Assembly (NCBI GenBank): GCA_031277235.1
Contig: JAITMT010000553.1
Location: 1 to 8,142 of the forward strand
Direction of reading: 5' to 3'
Length of the DNA stretch: 8,142 bases
DNA from: Tannerella sp.
Lineage (GTDB): Bacteria; Bacteroidota; Bacteroidia; Bacteroidales; Tannerellaceae
Position 1 is the first letter of the stretch, and every line of letters starts with the position of its first letter. The notes under the pieces were generated by a model. It was not told the DNA's origin and searched no databases. It worked only from the letters and a program-made list of their open reading frames with translations. Of the stretch, positions 1 through 6,607 are shown piece by piece. The translations under genes and the position numbers were made by a program.

Positions 1-24
1 CATAATATACCATTTTTTAGACTA

Positions 25-56
25 CAAAGGTACGAAAAACGGTAGAATTACACAAA
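25..56 (-). promoter_or_regulatory. Bacteroidota-type housekeeping promoter firing out of the window's left end
   Basis: On the minus strand TTTG (56-53) is followed after 20 bases by TACCTTTG (32-25). This matches the Bacteroidota primary sigma factor pattern TTTG-N19-21-TAnnTTTG exactly. Transcription would begin near position 18 and run left, so the gene it serves lies outside the window. A minus-strand ATG at 12-10 could be its start, but too little follows to judge. The call rests on motif match and spacing only. Confidence 0.55.
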
Positions 57-93
57 CTTTTGTGAAACTATTTCGTTGTATATCAAAGAAATA

Positions 94-125
94 TATGGAT
101 TATAAGGAGCGACTACATAATTTTG
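94..125 (+). promoter_or_regulatory. Candidate plus-strand promoter for a small RNA
   Basis: TAATTTTG at 118-125 fits the Bacteroidota -7 element TAnnTTTG and is followed by GCAGCG. TATG at 94-97, 20 bases upstream, is a three-of-four match to the -33 element TTTG. Transcription would start near 131-133, just before a stem-forming segment and about 100 bases upstream of an intrinsic terminator in the same orientation. That pairing with a terminator is what makes the site more than a chance motif in AT-rich DNA. Confidence 0.4.
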
Positions 126-129
126 CAGC

Positions 130-236
130 GTCAAATCAAAACGGAAACGGGCAATACCAGGGAGCAACCCGTCAGGGATAAATTTGACCTTATACAAATT
201 GTAGCAGAAGGATTGTCATGCCGACAGTCCTTTTTT
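130..236 (+). ncRNA. Candidate structured small RNA or orphan leader, family not recognised
   Basis: This is an unassigned stretch bounded by a promoter-like site ending at 125 and an intrinsic terminator ending at 236. Seen in the sequence: GTCAAAT (130-136) can pair with ATTTGAC (182-188), enclosing a second stem of ACGGG (147-151) with CCCGT (168-172). After these comes a palindromic segment (193-203), then the terminator hairpin. Total length would be about 105 nt. I compared it from memory with 6S RNA, SRP RNA, tmRNA and common riboswitch classes and recognised none. It could be a stand-alone sRNA, or the attenuated leader of a gene separated from it by the adjacent insertion sequence. 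A 28-codon frame (95-181) crosses it but has no other support. Inference only. Confidence 0.33.
206..236 (+). terminator. Rho-independent terminator, plus strand
   Basis: The stem pairs GGATTGTC (210-217) with GACAGTCC (223-230). All eight pairs form, one of them a G-U, around the five-base loop ATGCC. Six T residues (231-236) follow. The flanking A residues at 208-209 can extend the helix into the T run. Only the plus-strand reading has a U tract; read on the minus strand the hairpin is followed by CTTCTGC. It therefore ends transcription coming from the left and is not the natural terminator of the minus-strand transposase. Confidence 0.75.
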
Positions 237-252
237 CTATAATTTGGCAAGT

Positions 253-1153
253 TTATGCCTTCAAAAAACCCGTCCATAACCGTTTGCGGTTTTTTTTCGA
301 CATTCCGTTATGGTTTCTCAAACTGTTTTTCAACGCCGTAAAAGTACCTTCCAGGGCATTGTTCGTGTTTGGCATTTCAAAATTAACTTTCTCAAAAACA
401 AACAGATACGGCAAATGTCTCTTGACACTCAGCCAGGCGCTGCGCAACTTTTTATGCGTAAAATGACTTTTGCCCGTGGTCCCGTCTTTTGTACGTTCCT
501 TCAAAAACAGGCTCCATTTGTCTTCCCATTTCTGAAACAGTTTAATGAATTCATTTTCAGACAGTTCCGTGATGTTTTTTACCGAAATCCACAGTTCCCT
601 GCCTGCTTCCGGCTTCGGATTCCGGGTCGGATACCGCCTGACGGGGCTCACAAAATGATACCGGCACATCCGGGCGGAACAGGCGGAATATTGCCTGAAA
701 ATACCCTTGAAGCCATCGCAGACAATGCCTGAAATCCGATAGCCTTTTGACAGGATAAAATCCGTACATTCCCGATAATCAACCGGTTCCTCATGTTTGA
801 TATATTTACGGCACAAAATTTTTCCCGTCAAAAAATCTTTTAGGACAATTACACCCCAATCCCTCCCAAAATAAGTCGCATCCATCAAAACTGTCCCGCA
901 GGATGGAAAATCCCTGCACTCAAAATCTTCCCGTACTGTCCGCAGACGGCGCTTGACGGTACTTGCACTTACGCAATATTGAACGGCAAGTTCCCGGACC
1001 GTCTGTTATTATGACTGTATTGACGCCACAGTTCCGGCGTCTGCAAACGGTCGCCACCAAAAAAATGCTTGACGCAAACATGACATTTATATTGCTGTAT
1101 GCCATTTTTCTTTGTTACCGGCGAATTACAATAAAAGCACTTTTTTTATTCAT
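253..1153 (-). pseudogene. Transposase, IS256-like variant with N-terminal zinc-binding domain, two frameshifts
   Basis: A DDE transposase that would cut and rejoin the ends of its own element. Three frames must be joined to read it. A start ATG at 1153-1151 leads into an A7 run. A second frame then encodes a CxxC...CxxC zinc finger (CFYC at 1139-1128, CHVC at 1085-1074) and runs to about 1009. The third frame begins QTVREL at 1005 and continues through a helix-turn-helix-like segment into the catalytic core. The core keeps the triad: Asp in LMDATYF (882-880), Asp in IVCDGF (717-715), Glu in NALEGTF (351-349). It also has the family's conserved PEAGREL and LRNHNG segments. One extra A at the A7 run and one near 1006-1009 would restore a single frame of about 300 codons. 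The longest intact piece (253-888 from a TTG, 211 residues) keeps the triad but lacks the DNA-binding half, so it is probably inactive. Family assignment is from recalled similarity. Confidence 0.8.
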
Positions 1154-1169
1154 ATACTTTGATTGGCTG

Positions 1170-1177
1170 CAAAGGTA
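1170..1177 (-). promoter_or_regulatory. Candidate -7 element of the transposase promoter
   Basis: TACCTTTG on the minus strand fits TAnnTTTG and lies about 17 bases upstream of the presumed transposase ATG (1153-1151), implying a very short leader. No good TTTG is present 19-21 bases further upstream; the sequence there is AATTTC-like. That makes this a half-matched promoter, which is common for transposases. Confidence 0.35.
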
Positions 1178-1257
1178 CTGTTTATCGGCTTTACAGAAAT
1201 TTTTAGCCTGAATTTTGACCTATAAGTCTATTTTTTGTGTTTCTATTTTCGGGACAA

Positions 1258-3537
1258 TCACTCCAGCACCCTCGAAACCGTCTTGATATTCTGAATTTTC
1301 GAGAGTCCCGCACTCATTTCCTGTATGTCTTCGACGTCGTGAACCTGCATGAAGATTTTCCCGTCGAATACGCCGGCATTGGCTTCAATCACCAGTTTCT
1401 GGATATTCACATTGGATTTTGAAATCGTTTGCGAAATATCCGACAGGACGCCAATGCCGTCAATACCGGTTACTTGCAGCGTGGCTTCAAACGAAGAAGT
1501 ATTGTGCTTGCTCCAGACCACTGAAAGTATGCGGTTTCCAAAGTTTGCCTTCAGACTGCGCGCCATGTCGCAGGAGCGTTTGTGAACGATCACCGTGTCG
1601 TCGGTATTGATAAAACCGAACACTTCATCCCCCAATACAGGTTTGCAGCAATCCGCCACGATGTAATTCCTGCCCAATTCTTCTTCGCGCAATTCGTAAG
1701 GTTTTGATTTGTCAAATTCCGGCTTCGGCTTTGGGGTTGCTTGCGGTTCCTGTTTCTTTCTAAAGGCTTTGAAGGCTTTGATTAAAATACCGAAGAATGG
1801 GTTTCCCTTAATGTCTTTCAATACTTTATTGATATTTTCGGGCAATACTACATCTCCTTTTTCCACGGCGTAATAAAAATCTTCCCGCGTTGAAAACCCG
1901 TAATATACCGCCAGTTTGTCCAAAAGCGTATGATTGGGTTCCAGTTCCGATTTATGCAAAACGGCAAGCACTTTTTTCTTTCCGGCAGAGATGAAATCCT
2001 TTCTTTCCCGCCGCAGCACGGCTTCGATTCGGGTGCGTGCACGGGCGGTCGTAACGAAATTCAGCCATTCAACCGCCGGTTTTTGCGATTTGGAAGTCAG
2101 GATTTCGACCTGGTCGCCGGTGGAAAGCGGATGGCTGAGCGGCACCAATTTGTGATTGACCTTGGCGCCGATGCACGAATTGCCGATGCCGGTATGCAGC
2201 GAATACGCAAAATCAAGGGCTGTAGCGCCTTTCGGCAACGTTTTTTCATCACCTTTGGGCGTGAATACGAAAATTTCCGAAGAGAAAAGATTCATCTTGA
2301 TCGTATCCAGAAAATCGAGCGTGTTGGGGTTCGGATTTTCGAGGATTTCGGTAATGGTTTCGAGCCATTTGTCGAGTTCGGTATCTTCCTCGATGTTTTC
2401 CTTCTTGTATTTCCAGTGTGCGGCAAATCCGTGCTCGTCAATTTCGTTCATCCGCTTGCTGCGAATCTGTATCTCGATCCACTGACCGTTCGGTCCCATC
2501 ACGGTAAGATGAAGTGCCTGATAACCATTGGCTTTCGGCTGGCTTACCCAGTCGCGCAGCCGGTCGGGATGGCGTTGATAAATATTCGTTATTGCGGTAT
2601 AAATGTCCCAGCACAGGTTTTTTTCATCCACGTTTCCGGTCGGTTCAAAGATGATGCGGATGGCGAAAATATCGTAAATATCCTCAAAGGCAACACCTTT
2701 GGTCTTCATTTTGTTCCAGATGGAATAGACCGATTTGATGCGCGCCTTCATTTCATACGTCAATTCGAGTTGCTGCAACCGTTTCCGGAGGGGTTTGGCA
2801 AAATCCTCGAACAGTTTTCGGCGGTTTTCTTCCGTTTCCTTCAGTTTATCGTTAATCATCTGATATTCAGTAGGATATTCATATTTGAAACTGAGGTCTT
2901 CGAGTTCGCTCTTGATGGAGAAAAGTCCCAGACGATGAGCCAGCGGGGCGTAGATATACATCGTTTCGCCGGAAATGGTGAACTGCTTGTCGAGGCGCAT
3001 GAAATCCAGTGTACGCATATTGTGCAGACGGTCAGCGATTTTAACGAGTACGACACGAATATCATTGCCCATGGTCAGCAGTATTTTGCGGAAATTTTCC
3101 GCCTGCTCCGAATCCCTGTCGGTGATGGCAGATTGATTGGTATTCTGCTCCCTGTTCGTAATTTTCGTCAATCCGTCCACGATTTGCGCGATTTTTGGAT
3201 TAAACAGATTTTCTACATCCTCCACCGTGTAATCCGTATCTTCCACAACATCATGCAGAAATGCCGAGCAAATGGAAGTGGAGCCCAGCCCCATTTCGCC
3301 GCAAACGATGCGTGCAACAGCCAGCGGATGTGTGATATAAGGCTTTCCATCCTTGCGCAAAGCCCCCGTATCCTCGTGCGCTTTTTTGGCAAAGGTGAAC
3401 GCCTTGGTGATTTTTGCCACTTTGCGACGGTGATTCGAATGGAGATATTCCGTCATCAAGGTTTCAAAACCTTTCTGTATCTCCAATTCGTCCATTTTCC
3501 TTTTTTCTTCCATGTATTCGTCTGTCATATTTTTCAT
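1258..3537 (-). CDS. rel: Bifunctional (p)ppGpp synthetase/hydrolase, Rel/SpoT type
   Basis: This cytoplasmic enzyme makes (p)ppGpp from ATP and GTP or GDP and also hydrolyses it, setting the stringent response. At 759 residues it is a full-length long RSH protein. The HD hydrolase domain covers about 45-200 with H70, H95-D96 (LHDVVEDT) and the DRLHN segment at 169-173, so hydrolysis should be active. The synthetase domain covers about 250-375, with YDIFAIR (D289), NGYQALH (337-343) and IEIQIR (E355) all present, so synthesis should also work. A TGS domain (about 418-482), a zinc-finger-like CC motif (DCCKPVLGDEVFGF, 629-642, then C656) and a C-terminal ACT domain (about 685-759) complete the ribosome-sensing half. 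The ATG is 10 bases after the mltD stop, so the two are probably co-transcribed. An in-frame Met at residue 4 is an alternative start. No terminator is seen before the insertion sequence downstream. Confidence 0.95.
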   Translation of the reverse strand: MKNMTDEYMEEKRKMDELEIQKGFETLMTEYLHSNHRRKVAKITKAFTFAKKAHEDTGALRKDGKPYITHPLAVARIVCGEMGLGSTSICSAFLHDVVEDTDYTVEDVENLFNPKIAQIVDGLTKITNREQNTNQSAITDRDSEQAENFRKILLTMGNDIRVVLVKIADRLHNMRTLDFMRLDKQFTISGETMYIYAPLAHRLGLFSIKSELEDLSFKYEYPTEYQMINDKLKETEENRRKLFEDFAKPLRKRLQQLELTYEMKARIKSVYSIWNKMKTKGVAFEDIYDIFAIRIIFEPTGNVDEKNLCWDIYTAITNIYQRHPDRLRDWVSQPKANGYQALHLTVMGPNGQWIEIQIRSKRMNEIDEHGFAAHWKYKKENIEEDTELDKWLETITEILENPNPNTLDFLDTIKMNLFSSEIFVFTPKGDEKTLPKGATALDFAYSLHTGIGNSCIGAKVNHKLVPLSHPLSTGDQVEILTSKSQKPAVEWLNFVTTARARTRIEAVLRRERKDFISAGKKKVLAVLHKSELEPNHTLLDKLAVYYGFSTREDFYYAVEKGDVVLPENINKVLKDIKGNPFFGILIKAFKAFRKKQEPQATPKPKPEFDKSKPYELREEELGRNYIVADCCKPVLGDEVFGFINTDDTVIVHKRSCDMARSLKANFGNRILSVVWSKHNTSSFEATLQVTGIDGIGVLSDISQTISKSNVNIQKLVIEANAGVFDGKIFMQVHDVEDIQEMSAGLSKIQNIKTVSRVLE

Positions 3538-3547
3538 TGTCAGGGAA

Positions 3548-5128
3548 TTAAACTTGAGGAATTTTAATGACCTGTCCGGCTCGCAACCGGGTTGATTTCA
3601 TTCCGTTGGCGATTTGGATTTTCTTGACCGTTACGCCACGGTATCTGCCGGCAATGCCTGACAGCGTGTCGCCGGATTTCACTTTATAGGAAATATATTG
3701 AGGCTCGGCTTCGCCGGCGGAAGATTCCGTTGAAACGGTCGCTACGGATTGCGTTGTAGCAGTCAGCGCTGTATTCTGTTTATTATCAACTGTTTTAGCG
3801 TCAGTCTCCGGAACCGTATGTTCCAAACCGCCGTTATCTACATGAACGACCAATTTTCTGCCTGCTTTCAGTTTGGTACTGCGCCCCAGCCCGTTCCATT
3901 TGCGAAGGTCCTGCACCTTGACGCCGTACAGGTTGGCGATTGTATAGATGTTTTCGGCGCTGCGTACCGTGTGCGTGATTTTTTCCTTCCTGTTTTCCAG
4001 CCCGCCTGTCCCGCTTTCGTCCGGTTCGCAATACGCCAGCAATTCTCCAAAGCGCTTTGCAAAAATCTCGTCTTCGCTATCCACAAAAGTGTAGAGATTT
4101 TTCATGGGCAGGCGGAGCACGGACGGTTTGACGCTTCCCGGAACAACTTCGCGCTTGTATTGCGGATTGTAGAAACTAACGATTTCCTCGTCAATATGCA
4201 GAATATCTGCGATTTGTTTAAAAGACAGATTACGCTCGACGATGAGCGTATCGGTCGAAACCGAAAAATCGGGCATAACCGGACAGATGCTGTGTTCGCA
4301 ATGATATTCCATGACGTATGCGGCTGCCATGTAAAGCGGTAAGTATGAGCGTGTTTCGCGGGGAAGATAGGGATAAATCTCCCAGAAATCGCGGCTTCCG
4401 CCCGACCGGCGAATGGCTTTCAGCACGTTGCCTTCGCCACAGTTGTAGGCGGCAATGACCAAATGCCAGTCGTTGAAAAGAGCGTACAGTCTTTTCAGAT
4501 GGATGCACGCGGCGTCCGTTGAACGGTAAGGATCTAACCGTTCGTCAATCAAGCTGTTGATTTCCAGCCCGCTGCTTTTGGCGGTCGGCAACATGAACTG
4601 CCACAGCCCGTAAGCGCCCACGCGCGATTGCGCCACCGGATTCAGCGCGCTTTCCACAATAGAAAGATATTTCAATTCCAACGGAAGTCCCGCAGCATCA
4701 AGTTTTTGCTCCATCATCGGAAAATAATAATACGACATTCCCATGATATAGCGCATTTTGTTGCGCAACTTACCGGCGTATAAATCAATGCATTTGCGCA
4801 CGGTTTCGTTGTAATCCATCGGAATGATGAAAGGCAAACTTTGCATGCGCTTTTCATAGACGGCGTCGGAAAAATTCGGGTTTGTTTGCGCGTCCAGACA
4901 ATCTTCTTCGGGGCGCAGAAAACTTTCCACGTGCCATTTTTCCAGTTGATTCAGCAGGTCGGAATTCGACGTTTCCGGCAATTCAATAATTTGTGAATCC
5001 GTCAGTTGTGCATCGGAAACAATCGTGTCCGATGATTTTTCATTTTGCCTGTCATATTGGGCATAAAGTATATTGAATTGTGTGAATATCAATAATATCA
5101 GGATAAAATTTAATCTTTTTTTCATCAT
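3548..5128 (-). CDS. mltD: Secreted lytic murein transglycosylase, MltD type, with LysM repeats
   Basis: The product cleaves the MurNAc-GlcNAc bond of peptidoglycan, forming 1,6-anhydro-MurNAc ends, outside the cytoplasmic membrane. The 526-residue protein starts with a Sec signal peptide (MKKR, hydrophobic 8-22, likely cleavage after YAQ at residue 24). No lipobox Cys is present, so unlike E. coli MltD it is probably not a lipoprotein. The SLT (GH23-like) domain spans about 110-270. It has catalytic Glu159 in SIVESALNP, GAYGLWQFM at 171-179, AYNCGEG at 227-233 and the YLPLYMAA segment near 262-270. Two clear LysM domains bind glycan: about 386-430 (HTVRSAENIYTIANLYGV) and 480-524 (YKVKSGDTLSGIAGRY). 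A weaker LysM-like stretch lies at about 294-342. A Thr/Ser-rich linker (432-475) separates the last two. Two adjacent ATG codons begin the frame; the first is used here. It stands directly upstream of rel. Confidence 0.93.
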   Translation of the reverse strand: MMKKRLNFILILLIFTQFNILYAQYDRQNEKSSDTIVSDAQLTDSQIIELPETSNSDLLNQLEKWHVESFLRPEEDCLDAQTNPNFSDAVYEKRMQSLPFIIPMDYNETVRKCIDLYAGKLRNKMRYIMGMSYYYFPMMEQKLDAAGLPLELKYLSIVESALNPVAQSRVGAYGLWQFMLPTAKSSGLEINSLIDERLDPYRSTDAACIHLKRLYALFNDWHLVIAAYNCGEGNVLKAIRRSGGSRDFWEIYPYLPRETRSYLPLYMAAAYVMEYHCEHSICPVMPDFSVSTDTLIVERNLSFKQIADILHIDEEIVSFYNPQYKREVVPGSVKPSVLRLPMKNLYTFVDSEDEIFAKRFGELLAYCEPDESGTGGLENRKEKITHTVRSAENIYTIANLYGVKVQDLRKWNGLGRSTKLKAGRKLVVHVDNGGLEHTVPETDAKTVDNKQNTALTATTQSVATVSTESSAGEAEPQYISYKVKSGDTLSGIAGRYRGVTVKKIQIANGMKSTRLRAGQVIKIPQV

Positions 5129-5208
5129 ATTTGTTGTTAGAAAAGTTTTTCTTATTGCTGTTCGGGGGATTTCGATTTTTTACCGTTGCAAACAGATTCA
5201 ATTCTTAA

Positions 5209-5239
5209 TTTGTTTCCGTTGCGCAGTTTGATAATTTTG
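5209..5239 (+). promoter_or_regulatory. Consensus-like promoter opposing the genes, in the gap upstream of mltD
   Basis: TTTG (5209-5212), a 19-base spacer and TAATTTTG (5232-5239) fit the Bacteroidota promoter pattern in full, but on the plus strand, against the direction of all neighbouring genes. A transcript would start near 5246 and run into the 3' end of the DUF5618 gene as antisense. No plus-strand gene or terminator is evident after it. In the other direction, the 164-base gap (5129-5292) has no full-match minus-strand promoter for mltD. The nearest is TCTGTTTG (5196-5189), with one mismatch and no -33 partner. A chance match in AT-rich DNA is possible. Confidence 0.3.
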
Positions 5240-5292
5240 CTGTTTACATCGCTGAGTTTGAGGAGTTACATAAGCCAACTAAAAATTACATA

Positions 5293-5691
5293 TTAATTGG
5301 CGTATCGTTTTTCTGCCCAGTTGATTAATTCCTGTGCTTCGCCCAATCCAGCCTGCACGACTTTGTAATTAAGATTACCGTCATAACCAAGCACCTTGTG
5401 CAATGTTTCATAGGAGTTTAACAATGCACGAAGCATCTTTTTGTCTATTTTGTCCATGGCTTGCTGATAATCTTTAATATCTGCACGCTGCCCCTTTTTA
5501 AGATTCTCATTTACCTTCAGAACACTGTCAAGCGCAACCAGTACGCCGCACCATGCCGCGTGCCCCGCAAGTTTTATATATTTCTTATCGGTGTAATAAT
5601 CACCGTCTTTACCCGCCTTTTCTGAAAGCATCTGCCGCGCGTTTTGCATGTAACGCTCGGCTTCCCCTATCGGATTATCCTTTATTTTCAT
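5293..5691 (-). CDS. DUF5618 family small protein, function unknown
   Basis: A 132-residue soluble protein without signal peptide or membrane segment. I recognise it as DUF5618, a small family found in Bacteroidota, from its opening (NPIGEAERYMQNARQML) and the central GHAAWCGVLVALD segment. It is predicted mostly alpha-helical and is rich in Lys, Ala and Leu. Tyr/Trp-containing helices sit at the C-terminus (ELINWAEKRYAN). No catalytic motif is visible, and no function is proposed. It has its own consensus -7 box 25 bases upstream of the ATG, so it need not depend on the par operon. Its position between the DUF5683 gene and mltD interrupts what is otherwise a familiar gene run, suggesting it is an accessory insertion, though its base composition looks like its neighbours'. 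Confidence 0.85.
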   Translation of the reverse strand: MKIKDNPIGEAERYMQNARQMLSEKAGKDGDYYTDKKYIKLAGHAAWCGVLVALDSVLKVNENLKKGQRADIKDYQQAMDKIDKKMLRALLNSYETLHKVLGYDGNLNYKVVQAGLGEAQELINWAEKRYAN

Positions 5692-5715
5692 CCCTATCTT
5701 TTTTTATATCAGTTG

Positions 5716-5745
5716 CAAAGATAACCAAAAATTCAATTCCGCAAG
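5716..5745 (-). promoter_or_regulatory. Promoter of the DUF5618 gene
   Basis: On the minus strand TATCTTTG (5723-5716) matches TAnnTTTG. CTTG (5745-5742), 18 bases upstream, is a three-of-four match to the -33 element. Transcription would start near 5709, giving an 18-base leader before the ATG at 5691. The site sits in the 85-base gap after the DUF5683 stop codon, where no terminator hairpin is visible. Confidence 0.5.
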
Positions 5746-5776
5746 TATTTTTTTTGCTGTTGTTTCTGTTTTGTTG

Positions 5777-6607
5777 CTAAAAATTCATACAAATATTAAA
5801 TCCGAAAGTTTTGGAATTACCCATCGCCGAATTTTGAATCTGGGGGGTTATTCTGAATGTGAGATCGGGAGATACGTCAAAATCAAACATTTGCGCATCC
5901 ACGTAAGCGTCCGCCACGCAAATCAGATAGAAAGCGACGCCCAGAATGATGCTGAGGTCGCGGTTTCGGCGATAAAAATCCTTGCCGGATTGCAGGTTTC
6001 TTTGAAAAGTGCTGTTATTGAAATACGTAGCAGGATCGGAATTTCCGGGTATAAAATCCTGCCAACTCTGGCTCCATCCTCCCGGATTAGCGCCTTGAGG
6101 ATCAATGGTATGGTCGTTAACGATGTCAAAATAAGCGCGTTGATAGTCCTGATAATTTTTGTTGTTCCAGGTAATGGCATACATGAAACCCACAAAACCG
6201 CCGTAAACAATCGGCAATTTCCAGTATTGGCGGTTGTAAATCTGCCCCAAACCGGGGAAAACGGCGGCGATCATATACGCCGTTTTGGGATTGGGTTTGA
6301 AGGCTCCCGTATCACCGAGGAAAACCTGAAGCGTTTTTTGTGCAGAACCATCAGGTATATAATTAATTATAGTATCCGAAGTAATCAAAATCGTATCGTT
6401 AGCGGACAGATTGACGGTATCAGCGGCAACCGGAATCGTATCATTAACGGGCAAATTTATCGTATCGGAGGCTATAAAAATGGCGTCATTGGAAGGCTGA
6501 TTTATCGTGTCCTGAGCATATATCTTTTGTCCGGACACACCCAAAAAGAAAAGGTATGCGATCACAACAGATTTGCATATATGTCTGATACACTGATAAA
6601 TATTCAT
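5777..6607 (-). CDS. DUF5683 domain membrane/envelope protein
   Basis: A 276-residue Bacteroidota protein of unknown function. An N-terminal hydrophobic segment (about 12-27) ending in IYAQ (29-32) looks like a signal peptide. Residues 33-80 form a low-complexity linker of three 15-residue repeats beginning DTI/DTV. The DUF5683 domain follows from about 103: KTAYMIAAVFPGLGQIYN (108-125) and the adjacent IVYGGFVGFMYAITW (133-147) are hydrophobic, as is SIILGVAFYLICVADAY (219-235). The C-terminus is strand-like and ends in Phe, which would suit envelope insertion. Localisation is an inference. Its ATG overlaps the parB stop (ATGA at 6607-6604), so it is probably translationally coupled to parB. 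This parAB link is one I recall from other Bacteroidales. Whether it takes part in segregation is not known to me. Confidence 0.88.
   Translation of the reverse strand: MNIYQCIRHICKSVVIAYLFFLGVSGQKIYAQDTINQPSNDAIFIASDTINLPVNDTIPVAADTVNLSANDTILITSDTIINYIPDGSAQKTLQVFLGDTGAFKPNPKTAYMIAAVFPGLGQIYNRQYWKLPIVYGGFVGFMYAITWNNKNYQDYQRAYFDIVNDHTIDPQGANPGGWSQSWQDFIPGNSDPATYFNNSTFQRNLQSGKDFYRRNRDLSIILGVAFYLICVADAYVDAQMFDFDVSPDLTFRITPQIQNSAMGNSKTFGFNICMNF
6377..6511 (-). repeat. Three tandem 45-bp coding repeats in the DUF5683 gene
   Basis: Three in-frame 45-base units (6511-6467, 6466-6422, 6421-6377) encode DTINQPSNDAIFIAS, DTINLPVNDTIPVAA and DTVNLSANDTILITS. A fourth unit begins (DTI, 6376-6368) and then decays. 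The units are diverged at both DNA and protein level, so the expansion is not recent. The repeat sits just after the presumed signal peptide and would make an extended Asp/Asn/Thr-rich linker before the membrane domain. Confidence 0.85.

Larger units (their letters stand above)
237..1200 (-). mobile_element. Degraded insertion sequence, IS256-like with zinc-binding transposase (ends unresolved)
   Basis: The element is defined by its transposase remnant (253-1153) plus a promoter-like -7 box just upstream (1170-1177). Total size near 1 kb would be on the short side for the group. I compared the sequence left of 253 with the reverse complement of 1178-1257 looking for terminal inverted repeats. 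I found no pair better than short, shifted matches, and no convincing target-site duplication. The ends given are therefore approximate: the left is placed after the plus-strand terminator and the right before the end of rel. The element lies immediately downstream of rel in the same orientation, and no terminator is visible between the two. Confidence 0.55.

Noticed and set aside
95..181. 28-codon plus-strand frame beginning MDYKERLHNF
   Set aside because: Too short to judge, no recognised similarity and no clear ribosome binding site. It overlaps the promoter and stems of the candidate RNA, which explain the region at least as well.
66..242. Open plus-strand frame running through the candidate RNA and ending after the terminator
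   Set aside because: No ATG start in frame, no family recognised, and its end is encoded by the terminator hairpin and T tract, which is not expected of a real coding end.
181..1223. Similar sequences AAATTTGACCTTATA (181-195) and GAATTTTGACCTATA (1210-1224) on either side of the transposase
   Set aside because: They are in direct, not inverted, orientation, need a gap to align, and the left copy lies inside the candidate RNA, so they do not define the IS ends.
211..1259. GATTGTC shared at 211-217 (plus) and 1259-1253 (minus) as a possible terminal inverted repeat
   Set aside because: Similarity stops after seven bases, the left copy is part of the terminator stem, and the right copy overlaps the rel stop codon.
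1930..3567. 545-codon plus-strand open frame opposite rel
   Set aside because: It is the reverse-strand shadow of rel. The minus frame carries complete Rel/SpoT domains, while the plus product shows no recognisable domain.
4923..4938. CACGTG core resembling a ParB binding site (parS)
   Set aside because: Only the central CACGTG and a few flanking bases match TGTTNCACGTGAAACA (about 9 of 15 fixed positions), the outer arms fail, and the bases encode WHVES within mltD.
5741..5758. GCAA...TTGC with a T run downstream of the DUF5683 gene as a possible terminator
   Set aside because: The stem is only four pairs with the T run in its loop, and on the minus strand it is not followed by a U tract.
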